Origin: [Clostridium] hylemonae DSM 15053
GTDB lineage: Bacteria > Bacillota > Clostridia > Lachnospirales > Lachnospiraceae
NCBI RefSeq assembly: GCF_008281175.1
Contig: NZ_CP036524.1
Location: 1,984,001-2,048,000 of the forward strand
Length of the DNA: 64,000 nt
Direction: 5' to 3'
Shown: piece after piece, positions 44,086 to 52,105 of the stretch
Layout: every line of letters starts with the position of its first letter
How positions within the stretch are numbered: position 1 is the stretch's first letter
The notes under the pieces: generated by a model
What the model was told of the DNA's origin: nothing
Seen by the model: only the letters and a program-made list of their open reading frames with translations
Databases searched by the model: none
Position numbers and translations under genes: made by a program

Positions 44086-44865
44086 TTATGGGCGCTGTCC
44101 CATGCCGCCTTCAAGCGTCAGCGTCTCACCGGACATATATTTTAAGTCAGGTGAACCGAGATGTACGCATACGCGGCCGATATCTTTTTCCGGATCCCCG
44201 AACCGTCCCATCGGAACCGCTTTCAGATTTTTCTCATATGCTTCCGGATAAGCCTCCTTAAAGTTCTCAAGCTGCGCCGTCATTGCCAGAGGACACACGA
44301 CATTGACATTGATGTTGTCCTTTCCCCACTCTGTCGCCGCGACCCGGGAAATTCCGCGGATGCCTTCTTTCGCCGCCGCGTAAGAGCTCTGTCCCGCATT
44401 TCCGAACAGCCCCGCGCCGGAAGCAAAATTAATGACAGACCCCTGCGTCTCCTTCAGATATGGATAACAAGCCCTCATGTAATAGAATACCGCGTAAAGT
44501 CCTGAGTAGATGCCAAGGTCAAAGTGATCCTTCATGTGCATGGACAACGGGATCCCTGAAGCAGACGCCTGAGCGTTATTGATCAGCACATCGATCCGTC
44601 CGAAGGTATCCACTACTTTCTGCACGGTCTCCTTCACAACTTCCTCCGATTTCTCATCCGGGGTCACATCTGCCTGCAGAGGCAGTACCTTGATCCCATA
44701 AAGACGCTCCAGTTCTTCTTTCGCATCCAGAAGTTTCTGTTCGTTTCTTCCTGTAAGCGCCAGATTCGCGCCCTCCTTGGCATACGCTACGGCAATACCG
44801 TAACCGATCGATCTTGCCTTTCCTCCGCCCGTTATTATAGCTGTTTTTCCGTCAAATATACCCAT
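44086..44865 (-). CDS. Short-chain dehydrogenase, probable bile-acid 12alpha-hydroxysteroid dehydrogenase
   Basis: 259 residues of the classical SDR family: cofactor motif TGGGKARSIGYGIA near 12-25, NNAQ at 96-99, catalytic Ser149, Tyr162 and Lys166 (YAAAK). Arg40 after the second strand (LTGRNEQ) fits NADP(H). From memory, almost the whole protein, including YGIKVLPL, NAQASASGIPLSM, KDHFDLGIYSGLYA and the end LTLEGGMGQRP, matches the NADP-dependent 12alpha-HSDHs of Clostridium sp. group P and C. scindens/C. hylemonae. These oxidise the 12alpha-hydroxyl of cholate and deoxycholate. AAAGGAG lies 11 nt before the ATG. The gene lies between trmD and rplS, which normally adjoin. Confidence 0.85.
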   Translation of the reverse strand: MGIFDGKTAIITGGGKARSIGYGIAVAYAKEGANLALTGRNEQKLLDAKEELERLYGIKVLPLQADVTPDEKSEEVVKETVQKVVDTFGRIDVLINNAQASASGIPLSMHMKDHFDLGIYSGLYAVFYYMRACYPYLKETQGSVINFASGAGLFGNAGQSSYAAAKEGIRGISRVAATEWGKDNINVNVVCPLAMTAQLENFKEAYPEAYEKNLKAVPMGRFGDPEKDIGRVCVHLGSPDLKYMSGETLTLEGGMGQRP

Positions 44866-44893
44866 TTTTTCTGTCTCCTTTCCTTAATATAAT

Positions 44894-45646
44894 TTATAGT
44901 ATGTGGTCTTTATACTCTGATCCAAGAATGGCTCGGGCGAGTTCTTTTTCTTTTTCGTCAAGCTCTGCCTTTTCAAGCAGATCCGGTCTGTTTCTCGCCG
45001 TGCGGATAACGGACTGTTCCCGTCTCCACTTCTCTACGTTGGCATGATGGCCGGACAGCAGCACCGGCGGCACCTGTTTTCCATGCCAGATCTCCGGACG
45101 CGAATACTGCGGATACTCAAGCAGGCTGTCCTGAAAGCTGTCAAACTCTGCCGACACGTCATTGTGCAGAACTCCCGGCACGAGACGTGAAACCGTGTCT
45201 ACAACGACCATCGCAGGGAGTTCTCCCCCTGTCAACACATAATCTCCGATGGATACATAGTCTGTCACGATCTCCTCCAGCACCCGTTCATCAATACCTT
45301 CATAATGGCCGCACAGCAGCACCAACTCTTCCTCCTTGGCGAATTCTTCCGCCATCTCCTGATCAAAGGTCCTGCCCTGGGGCGACATATATACGACCCT
45401 CGGTGTTCTGCCTGCCTTTTCCTTTATCGCGCTGTATGCCTGGAAGACCGGCTCCGCCTGCATGAGCATGCCTGCTCCCCCGCCGTACGGATAATCGTCT
45501 ACACTGTTGTGTTTGTTGAATGCATAGTCTCTTATATTGACCGCTTCTATCTGAAGCAGTTCTTTTTCCATCGCCCGCCCGGTAATGCTCGTACTGAGGC
45601 CGTTCATCACCATGTCGGGAAACAATGTCATTATATAAAACTGCAT
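44894..45646 (-). CDS. trmD: tRNA (guanine37-N1)-methyltransferase
   Basis: 250 residues from ATG 45646, whose A is also the last base of the rimM stop codon. It methylates G37 of tRNAs and prevents frameshifts. The SPOUT trefoil-knot signature is present (LCGHYEGIDERVLEEIVTD, then SIGDYVLTGGELPAM), as is the start MQFYIMTLFPDMV. A longer frame up to 45712 lies within rimM and is not used. Confidence 0.96.
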   Translation of the reverse strand: MQFYIMTLFPDMVMNGLSTSITGRAMEKELLQIEAVNIRDYAFNKHNSVDDYPYGGGAGMLMQAEPVFQAYSAIKEKAGRTPRVVYMSPQGRTFDQEMAEEFAKEEELVLLCGHYEGIDERVLEEIVTDYVSIGDYVLTGGELPAMVVVDTVSRLVPGVLHNDVSAEFDSFQDSLLEYPQYSRPEIWHGKQVPPVLLSGHHANVEKWRREQSVIRTARNRPDLLEKAELDEKEKELARAILGSEYKDHIL

Positions 45647-46152
45647 TATATAAGCCCCTCCATCAAGTGTATCGTCATCATTCCCTGTTCGATATCTATA
45701 TTCTGAATACATTCACGGATCGCGGGTACGAGCACTTCACCGTGAGCCGGGCTGGCGATGACATACACGTCGTTGGCGCCTGTCTCCATCACATCCGCCA
45801 GCGTGCCGAACAGTTCGCCGTCCTCTGTCTGAACCTTCATGCCGAGCATGTCTGCCACAAAGTATTCCCCGTCCTCAAGCGGCACGGCATCCTGCCGTTC
45901 CACAAGAAGCGCGCATCTTTTATACCGTTCTACATCATTTATATTATCAATGCCCTTGAACTTGAGAATGACGAACTGTTTGAAGAATTTGACATTCTCG
46001 ATCTCAAGCTGCAGTGTGTCTTTTCCTGTGTCCAATATCACTTGCTTCAGCACTTTGAAACGTCCCGGGTCGTCGGTCGTCGGAAATACCTTCACCTCTC
46101 CACGGATACCGTGGGTGGATGTAATAACTCCCACTTTAAGCATCTTTTCCAT
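45646..46152 (-). CDS. rimM: 16S rRNA processing protein RimM
   Basis: 168 residues from ATG 46152 (AAGGAGA 6 nt upstream). It helps maturation of the 30S head and binds ribosomal protein S19. The N-terminal RimM domain has VGVITSTHGIRGEVKVFPTTDDP; the C-terminal PRC barrel has GMKVQTEDGELFGTLADVMETGANDVYVI. The open frame continues to 46242 but crosses a structured spacer and has no start signal there. Confidence 0.95.
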   Translation of the reverse strand: MEKMLKVGVITSTHGIRGEVKVFPTTDDPGRFKVLKQVILDTGKDTLQLEIENVKFFKQFVILKFKGIDNINDVERYKRCALLVERQDAVPLEDGEYFVADMLGMKVQTEDGELFGTLADVMETGANDVYVIASPAHGEVLVPAIRECIQNIDIEQGMMTIHLMEGLI

Positions 46153-46168
46153 CTGACTTCTCCTTATC

Positions 46169-46240
46169 AGGGGGCTGTCCCTTTTTTCCGTACAACGGCA
46201 AAAAGGACCAGAACCTTGCGTGAACAGGGGTCTGACCCCC
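46169..46240. repeat. Structured intergenic element between khpA and rimM
   Basis: Two related, nearly palindromic blocks (CAGGGGGCTGTCCC at 46169 and CAGGGGTCTGACCCC at 46225) flank a spacer. Inside, GTCCcTTTTTtCCG and CGGcAAAAAGGAC (46177-46208) pair as a long stem. This is unusual in a ribosomal-protein operon and looks like a small mobile or REP-type repeat. Only this one copy is in the window. Confidence 0.45.
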
Positions 46241-46244
46241 AAAA

Positions 46245-46475
46245 TTAATCCATTATATCTACGATTACTTTTTTATCTTCTTTTGCCGCAGCTGCCTTCA
46301 CGACAGAACGGATTGCCTTGGCGATACGGCCCTGTTTTCCAATCACTTTTCCCATGTCGGAATCTGCTACATGTACTTCCAGAACAGTTGTCTTCTTATC
46401 TTCCCGCTCGGTAACTACCACGCTGTCAGGATCGTCGACGAGTGCCTTCGCAATTACTTCCACTAATTCTTTCAT
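46245..46475 (-). CDS. khpA: KH-domain RNA-binding protein KhpA
   Basis: 76 residues, a single KH domain with the GxxG loop GKQG (MGKVIGKQGRIAKAIRSV). KhpA works with KhpB (Jag) as an RNA chaperone affecting cell division and envelope genes. The place between rpsP and rimM is conserved in Firmicutes. An AGGCG lies before the ATG. Confidence 0.93.
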   Translation of the reverse strand: MKELVEVIAKALVDDPDSVVVTEREDKKTTVLEVHVADSDMGKVIGKQGRIAKAIRSVVKAAAAKEDKKVIVDIMD

Positions 46476-46498
46476 GCTATACGCCTCCAGACTTCAGC

Positions 46499-46744
46499 CT
46501 ATTTTTCAATTCCGGCTGCTTTGAAGATCTTGTTAACAGCTTCTGTCGGCTGTGCGCCAGTGCCTAACCACTTCTTGGCTGCTTCTTCATCAACCTTGAA
46601 TACGCTTGGGTCCTGGTTCGGATCGTATGTGCCGATCTCCTCGATGAACTTGCCATCTCTCGGTGACCTTGCATCTGCCACAACGATTCTATAGAAAGGA
46701 GCCTTCTTCTGTCCCATTCTCTTTAATCTGATTTTTACTGCCAT
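46499..46744 (-). CDS. rpsP: 30S ribosomal protein S16
   Basis: 81 residues from ATG 46744 (GGAGGT 7 nt upstream), the normal length. [31 protein letters not shown] in sense is characteristic. It follows ffh by 40 bp and precedes khpA. Confidence 0.97.
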   Translation of the reverse strand: MAVKIRLKRMGQKKAPFYRIVVADARSPRDGKFIEEIGTYDPNQDPSVFKVDEEAAKKWLGTGAQPTEAVNKIFKAAGIEK

Positions 46745-46784
46745 CTGTTTCACCTCCACTTATCTCTTTAAATTGATCTATAGG

Positions 46785-48131
46785 TTAAAAAGGAAGCCTG
46801 AACTTACCTTTTTTCCCACCTTTTCCCATCATCTTCATCATCTTCTTCATCTCGCCAAACTGCTTGACCATGCGGTTCACATCACTGATGTCCACCCCGG
46901 CCCCTTTTGCGATCCTGTGCTTTCTTGAAGGGTTCAGAAGATCTGGATTGCGGCGCTCTTCCAATGTCATGGAATATATCATTGCCTCCATGCGCGCCAT
47001 ATTCTTTTCCGCCTGGGCTGCCTGCTCATCATCGAGCCCTTTCATCTTGCCCATTCCGCCGAGTCCCGGCATCATGTTCATAATATTCCCCAGGCCGCCC
47101 ATGTTCTTCATCTGCTTTGTACTCTCCAGATAATCTTCAAAATCAAACTGGGCTTTCTTGAGCTTCCTGCTCATCTCTATCGCTTTCGCTTCATCTATCT
47201 CGGCTTCAGCCTTCTCGATAAGGGTCAGCACATCTCCCATACCGAGGATACGGGATGCCATCCTGTCCGGATAAAACTGTTCCAGATCAGAAAGCTTCTC
47301 CCCCATACCTGCATATAAAATCGGTTTGCCGGTGACTGCCTTTACAGACAGCGCGGCGCCGCCCCGTGTATCACCGTCAAGCTTTGTGATGATCACACCG
47401 TCGATTCCTATCTTCTCATTAAAATCAGACGCTACATTGACAGCATCCTGTCCGGTCATGGCATCGATCACGAGTATTGTCTGATGGACGTCCACCGCCT
47501 CCTTGATCTCCTGAAGCTCCGCCATCATATCCTCGTCAATATGAAGCCGTCCGGCCGTATCGAGGATCACAATATTATTCCCGTTTTTCTGCGCGTGCAG
47601 AAGCGCGGCTTTGGCAATGTCTGACGGCTTGTGGCTGTCTCCCATGGAGAATACGTCCACTCCCTGCTTCTCCCCGTTTACCTGCAGCTGTTTGATCGCC
47701 GCGGGACGGTATACGTCACAGGCCGCAAGCAGCGGCTTCTTTCCTTTCAGCTTATACTTTCCTGCCAGCTTTGCGGTGGTCGTCGTCTTACCGGCACCCT
47801 GCAGACCCGCCATCATGATCACTGTGACAGCGCTCCCGGGCTGGAGCTTGATCTCTGTCGTCTCAGAGCCCATCAGCTTCACAAGCTCTTCATTCACGAT
47901 CTTGATCACCATCTGCCCTGGATTCAGGCCGTTCATCACATCCTGCCCGACCGCTCTTTCCTGGACATTCTTAATAAAGCCTTTTACGACCTTAAAGTTG
48001 ACGTCCGCCGCCAGCAGTGCCCGTTTTATCTCCTTGAGGGCTTCTTTTACATCATCCTCTGTCAGACGCCCTTTGCTTCTTAAATTTTTAAATATATTCT
48101 GCAGTTTTTCAGTCAAACTATCAAATGCCAT
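46785..48131 (-). CDS. ffh: Signal recognition particle protein Ffh (SRP54)
   Basis: 448 residues: N domain, GTPase G domain (GLQGAGKTTTTAKLAGKYK near residue 108; DTAGRLHID; TKLDGDTRGGAA), and the Met-rich M domain that binds 4.5S RNA and signal sequences. It targets nascent membrane proteins to FtsY. ylxM ends 1 bp upstream. Confidence 0.97.
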   Translation of the reverse strand: MAFDSLTEKLQNIFKNLRSKGRLTEDDVKEALKEIKRALLAADVNFKVVKGFIKNVQERAVGQDVMNGLNPGQMVIKIVNEELVKLMGSETTEIKLQPGSAVTVIMMAGLQGAGKTTTTAKLAGKYKLKGKKPLLAACDVYRPAAIKQLQVNGEKQGVDVFSMGDSHKPSDIAKAALLHAQKNGNNIVILDTAGRLHIDEDMMAELQEIKEAVDVHQTILVIDAMTGQDAVNVASDFNEKIGIDGVIITKLDGDTRGGAALSVKAVTGKPILYAGMGEKLSDLEQFYPDRMASRILGMGDVLTLIEKAEAEIDEAKAIEMSRKLKKAQFDFEDYLESTKQMKNMGGLGNIMNMMPGLGGMGKMKGLDDEQAAQAEKNMARMEAMIYSMTLEERRNPDLLNPSRKHRIAKGAGVDISDVNRMVKQFGEMKKMMKMMGKGGKKGKFRLPF

Positions 48132-48132
48132 G

Positions 48133-48477
48133 CTACAGCTCCTCTATAATCTCATCAGATATCTTCCGGATATCGGCCACAAGCTCCTGCGGCTCCCTCT
48201 CCTTATATCCGTCCAGCAATTCATCGATCTGCTTTACTTTTTCCTTGATACTGACGAACTTCTCTACAAGATGCAGCTTGTCTTCATAACCTTTCAGCGT
48301 ACGTCCGCATCTCTTTACGAGGTCGTGCACTCCCTGTCTGCTGATGCCCGCCTCAACCGCGATCTCTCCAAGCGACAGATCTTCCAGCACAAACTGTTCG
48401 TATATTTCTTTTTGATGCTCTGTCAGAAGTTCACCGTAAAAATCATATAACAAAGCCTGTTCTAATATTTCATTCAT
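48133..48477 (-). CDS. ylxM: YlxM-family SRP-associated helix-turn-helix protein
   Basis: 114 residues from ATG 48477 (AGGTG 6-8 nt upstream). A sigma-70 region-4-like helix-turn-helix is visible ([36 protein letters not shown]). In Firmicutes ylxM precedes ffh, and the protein is thought to modulate SRP. Its promoter is so close that the leader has only about ten bases. Confidence 0.92.
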   Translation of the reverse strand: MNEILEQALLYDFYGELLTEHQKEIYEQFVLEDLSLGEIAVEAGISRQGVHDLVKRCGRTLKGYEDKLHLVEKFVSIKEKVKQIDELLDGYKEREPQELVADIRKISDEIIEEL

Positions 48478-48493
48478 GTTGTTCACCTGTGAT

Positions 48494-48522
48494 ATCATAT
48501 AACAAAACGAAGAAGGTGTCAA
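48494..48522 (-). promoter_or_regulatory. Sigma-A promoter of the ylxM-ffh-rpsP-khpA-rimM-trmD operon
   Basis: Minus strand TTGACA, 17-bp spacer, TATGAT: an almost perfect promoter. The -35 box is inside the downstream arm of the terminator stem of the preceding gene. The -10 box ends 16 bp before the ylxM ATG. Confidence 0.8.
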
Positions 48523-48542
48523 GTATTTTTTCTTGACACCTT
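48513..48542 (-). terminator. Terminator after the 479-residue protein gene
   Basis: AAGGTGTCAAG and CTTGACACCTT pair perfectly (11 bp) around an 8-nt loop. On the minus strand the T-run is weak (CTTCGTTTTG); on the plus strand TTCTTTTT follows. Confidence 0.65.
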
Positions 48543-48546
48543 CTTT

Positions 48547-49986
48547 TTATCTCTCTCTCATGACATAATGGCCCAGACCATCCGGCGCGAATATGCCGCC
48601 GATATACAATATCGTTCCTTCACTGCCATATAAACCGCTTTCCTTTGTATCATAATGGCCATCGTAGTAAAAAGCATCCAGGAATATCCGGATTCTGTCT
48701 GCTTCCGGCAGCCGCCTGTTTACTGCGTCAACGAGTGGGGCAAGTCTAACGGTATCCACATAATCCATGAACCGGATATTCTGCTCCTGTGCGGCGGCCT
48801 CAAGTATATATCCAGGTATCCCCGCTTCGAGCAGCAGGCTCCAGAGGCATTCTCCATTTTCGACCTGATTGCTCCCCACATCATAACTTCTTCCCTCCAT
48901 CGCAAAAATATCTCCCTCTACCTGTGCCATGGGCAGTTCTTCCCAATATGCCATTTCATCCTCTTCCAAAACAGGACTCAGCGGCAGCTCTGCCGCCACC
49001 TCACCCTGCTTTATCATCTCCGGTTCTATGACATGGATACTTACAATATAGTCCGCCAGCAGTCTCAATGCTCCCGCAGTCTTAAATCCTACATTCAGCG
49101 AACTGGCGGAGCGTGCTTTGCTTCCCGGAGGTGACTCCCGTTTGATAACGATCTGATGGCCGCTGCCTTTTCTTACCGGTCTCATGCCGGCCTCTCTCAT
49201 AAATCTTTCTTCCGAATCCAGTGCAAAACCGCTGTATTTCGGATTATATATCAGTGCACCTGTAACTGACGGCAACAGCAGTACCTTCACGGTAATCTCT
49301 CTTTCCCCCTTTTCCTGCATACTTTTATGCCCCGGTTCTGAGCCTTCCGTGAGATACCTTATATTAGGCGCAAAGTACTTTTCTCCTCCTTTTCTCCCGG
49401 GCTTAAACGTGAATACAGGTTTTCTCCTGCTGACGACTGTCCTGCACAGGCCGGCATATTCATCAGCGCTTATAGAACGGTATAACGTCAGCACCGGACC
49501 TGAATATCTTTTGAACACCATATTGGCAGGATATATGGTTCCGCAAATCTGTAAACGCCCCCACATGAGCGGCTCTTCCTTATCCGCTTCCTCTGGGACG
49601 CCCGATTCCTCTGCGGCCTCTGTATCTTCTGACATCCGCGCAGATTCCTTCTCCTCTTCTTCCACAAGGTCTTCTCTTTTTAATCTCCGGGCAATTATAT
49701 TATGGAATACTGTTTCACTTTCCAAATCCTCTCCATCATTAAAGATCTCGGCAACTATTTTCCTGAGCTGCGAGTCTATCTTAGACATACCTTTAGATTT
49801 CAGCCATTTTGACGCTGCTGCGAAAAGCACGTTTTCACTCCTGTACTCAGCGCCGCCAATTTTCATCCACTGTATCACAGCGCTGTAATGACTGTTTATA
49901 TGAGGTTTCCTTTCTTCTCTCTTTTTCTCAATATATTCGTACATTTCACCACAAGCTTTCCCGGGGTATACCGCCTTTTTATTCAT
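48547..49986 (-). CDS. Unknown protein encoded behind an intracellular subtilisin
   Basis: 479 residues, not recognised. ATG 49986 is used; AGGAGG is 14 nt upstream, longer than normal, but the only nearer ATG runs into a stop. The first 115 residues are basic and helical (repeated Lys/Arg-Glu, KWLKSKGMSKIDSQLRKIVAEIF). A very acidic linker follows near 115-150 (Glu-rich). The remaining 320 residues mix beta-type stretches with the phrase IRIFLDAFYYDGHYDTKES near the end and SEGTILYIGG. No signal peptide or membrane segment. It starts 51 bp after the subtilisin gene on the same strand and is likely its partner or substrate. Confidence 0.7.
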   Translation of the reverse strand: MNKKAVYPGKACGEMYEYIEKKREERKPHINSHYSAVIQWMKIGGAEYRSENVLFAAASKWLKSKGMSKIDSQLRKIVAEIFNDGEDLESETVFHNIIARRLKREDLVEEEEKESARMSEDTEAAEESGVPEEADKEEPLMWGRLQICGTIYPANMVFKRYSGPVLTLYRSISADEYAGLCRTVVSRRKPVFTFKPGRKGGEKYFAPNIRYLTEGSEPGHKSMQEKGEREITVKVLLLPSVTGALIYNPKYSGFALDSEERFMREAGMRPVRKGSGHQIVIKRESPPGSKARSASSLNVGFKTAGALRLLADYIVSIHVIEPEMIKQGEVAAELPLSPVLEEDEMAYWEELPMAQVEGDIFAMEGRSYDVGSNQVENGECLWSLLLEAGIPGYILEAAAQEQNIRFMDYVDTVRLAPLVDAVNRRLPEADRIRIFLDAFYYDGHYDTKESGLYGSEGTILYIGGIFAPDGLGHYVMRER

Positions 49987-50036
49987 TATAACATATGATT
50001 CCTCCTCGTGAACAGTATGACAGCGGCCGCTGTTCT

Positions 50037-50948
50037 TTATGACAGCCTTCTGCTTCCAAGAAACTCCGGAATACTGATCCTTCCCCATCCCTGCGACTCT
50101 TCCATCCGCTTACAGCTCTCACGCAGTCTCAGCTTCACCTCAACATTGGACATGTCGCTGTACTTGGACAAGAGCAGCGCAGCTGCCCCCGACACGACCG
50201 GTGTTGCCATGGAACTTCCGCTTTTGACCGTGTAAGGCTTCTGTCTCTTTATGCCAAACCGGCTGTTGCACGATATGATCTGATCTCCCGGCGCCACCAC
50301 GTCCGGCTTTACCACACATTCATGCGTCGGTCCGCAGCCGGAATAGTAGCTTACCTTTTTTACTCCGTGTGATACTGTGATATCCGAAGAGCCCACGGTT
50401 ATTATCTTCTTACTCGTTCCCGGCACCGACACCGTCCCTTCCCCCGGCCCGTAATTTCCTGCTGAGGCAACCACGACAAGCCCGGCATCCCACAGCTGCT
50501 CCGCCGCCTGCTCCAGCTCCTTCCCCTTCTCATCTTCAAGACCCAGGTTCGCTCCCACGGACATATTTACGACCCGGATGTCATATGCCCTCCAGTTTTC
50601 CAGAAGCCACTGTATCCCTCTCAGAATACCGTCGACCGTCCCTTCCCCTCTTGCATCCAGCACCTTGACGCTGACAAGGTCCGCCTCCGGCGCCATACCT
50701 GCGTGGAGACCGCGGGACATTCTCCCGTTTCCGCCGAGTATCCCCGTCACATGTGTCCCGTGGCCGTTATCGTCATACATTCGGCCGCGGCCGCCCACAC
50801 AGTCTTTAAATCCCCGGATCCTGTCTCTGAGGTCCGGATGCGGGACAATGCCGGTATCAAGTACCGCTATCCCAACATGCTTTCCTGTATATTTACCTGA
50901 AACAGTGTCTTCACACCTGTAATCTATCACATCTTTTACATGTTTCAT
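50037..50948 (-). CDS. Subtilisin-like serine protease (family S8), intracellular type
   Basis: 303 residues with the full triad: Asp31 in VLDTGI, His63 in NGHGTHVTGI, Ser246 in SGSSMATP; oxyanion Asn165 in SAGNYGP. There is no signal peptide and only a 20-residue N-terminal extension, like the ISP proteases, so it should act in the cytoplasm. The short N-terminus could hold a cleavable pro-segment. It forms a pair with the following unknown gene and is divergent from a J-domain gene. Confidence 0.92.
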   Translation of the reverse strand: MKHVKDVIDYRCEDTVSGKYTGKHVGIAVLDTGIVPHPDLRDRIRGFKDCVGGRGRMYDDNGHGTHVTGILGGNGRMSRGLHAGMAPEADLVSVKVLDARGEGTVDGILRGIQWLLENWRAYDIRVVNMSVGANLGLEDEKGKELEQAAEQLWDAGLVVVASAGNYGPGEGTVSVPGTSKKIITVGSSDITVSHGVKKVSYYSGCGPTHECVVKPDVVAPGDQIISCNSRFGIKRQKPYTVKSGSSMATPVVSGAAALLLSKYSDMSNVEVKLRLRESCKRMEESQGWGRISIPEFLGSRRLS

Positions 50949-51063
50949 GATTCTTTTACCCTTTTTCTATTAAGATATTCAGAATCTGAAATTGATTTCT
51001 TCCATATTTTGTCGTAAGATATAATAGATTCTATATCCATATATAACTTAAGGGGAGGATATT

Positions 51064-51702
51064 ATGGAAAACCGGAATTATTATGATATATTAGGGGTTT
51101 CAACAAAAGCGGCGCCGGATGAGATCACCGCCGCCAAAAATGCACTGGCCAAACAATACCATCCGGATGCAAACATAAAAAACGGAATTGACACAACGGA
51201 CAAAATGCAGGAAATACTGGAAGCGTACAATATATTGTCTGATACTGTAAAGCGTGCGGAATATGACAGGGAGATCAGCGGGCGCAGACAGGATATGCAG
51301 ACCTTTGACCTGAAATCCGGTGCTTACGGCCAGGAACAGTCAGAAGAAGAGACTTTTGTTACATATTGGAAGGCTGCCGGCGCCCTGTACGAGATAATCA
51401 TGGAAAGCAATGAACTGTTCCGCCAGAAGGAAGAGACAAGCAGACTGGCCCAGCTTTCCATGCAGGCGCTGAAACATATCCTTATCCTGAAAGACGCCTC
51501 CATACCGGAGAAATACTGGCATCCCGACATTATGAACTGGCTGCTGTTTACATGGTATAAAAACAGAAACATGACGGTCGCCTATCTGCTCACCATGTAT
51601 GACGAATATGTAAAAAAGAGTGCCTCTCCCGTGGAAAAACTGAAATTGCAGGGTAGATCCCATCGGTTTCAGCACTCGGTAAAAAGGCTCATAAAATTTT
51701 AA
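51064..51702 (+). CDS. J-domain protein
   Basis: 212 residues. The N-terminal 70 residues are a J domain with the HPD motif at 33-35 (KQYHPDANIKN) and the helix IV end VKRAEYDREISG. No Gly/Phe-rich region, zinc finger or DnaJ C-terminal domain follows; the rest is helical and unrecognised. It may bring DnaK to a specific client. AGGGGAGG precedes the ATG. Divergent from the subtilisin gene. Confidence 0.88.
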   Translation: MENRNYYDILGVSTKAAPDEITAAKNALAKQYHPDANIKNGIDTTDKMQEILEAYNILSDTVKRAEYDREISGRRQDMQTFDLKSGAYGQEQSEEETFVTYWKAAGALYEIIMESNELFRQKEETSRLAQLSMQALKHILILKDASIPEKYWHPDIMNWLLFTWYKNRNMTVAYLLTMYDEYVKKSASPVEKLKLQGRSHRFQHSVKRLIKF

Positions 51703-51776
51703 AATCCAATTGTTTCACACATCAGCACCCCCCGCATATTATGTAGTGTAAATAACATATATGGAGGCTTTCAATT

Positions 51777-52046
51777 ATGAGCGATTTAAGTGCAACAAAC
51801 TGCGGATGTGGTTGTGAATCAAGATGTGGTGGAGACTGTGGCTGCGGTTTTGGCGGCAACAGCTGTATCTGGATCATCCTGTTACTGTGCTGCTGCGGCG
51901 GCTTCGGCGGCAACAACAATGGTTGTGGCGGCGGATGCGGCAATGACAGCTGTATCTGGATCATCCTGTTACTGTGCTGCTGCGGCGGCTTCGGCGGCAA
52001 CGGCGGCGGATGTGGCTGCGGCAACGACTGCGGATGCGGATGCTAA
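51777..52046 (+). CDS. Cys/Gly-rich peptide with duplicated hydrophobic segment
   Basis: 89 residues, about 24 Cys and more than 25 Gly. Two copies of a hydrophobic segment followed by three Cys (SCIWIILLLCCCGGFGGN) are separated by an Asn/Gly-Cys linker. GGAGG lies 10 nt before ATG and a strong terminator follows, so it is a real gene. I do not recognise a named family; some spore-coat and YjcZ-like peptides are similar in look. The hydrophobic cores suggest a membrane- or surface-bound location, with the Cys free to bind metal or cross-link. Confidence 0.7.
   Translation: MSDLSATNCGCGCESRCGGDCGCGFGGNSCIWIILLLCCCGGFGGNNNGCGGGCGNDSCIWIILLLCCCGGFGGNGGGCGCGNDCGCGC
51859..52001 (+). repeat. Exact 56-bp direct repeat in the Cys/Gly-rich gene
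   Basis: Bases 51859-51914 and 51946-52001 are identical over 56 bp, with a period of 87 bp (29 codons). Copies stay in frame. The perfect match at synonymous sites means recent duplication or gene conversion. Confidence 0.85.
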
Positions 52047-52071
52047 TCTGACATTATAATTGAATATGGAA

Positions 52072-52105
52072 AAGGCTGTCACATAGCGTGGCAGCCTTCT
52101 TTTTA
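52072..52105 (+). terminator. Terminator after the Cys/Gly-rich gene
   Basis: AAGGCTGTCAC, 5-nt loop, GTGGCAGCCTT (11 bp with one G-T pair), then CTTTTT. Very strong. Confidence 0.9.

Noticed and set aside
51790-52059. Alternative 89-codon frame of the Cys/Gly-rich gene on the same strand
   Set aside because: It arises because GC-rich triplet repeats leave other frames open; the chosen frame has the ribosome binding site and a sensible Cys/Gly pattern.
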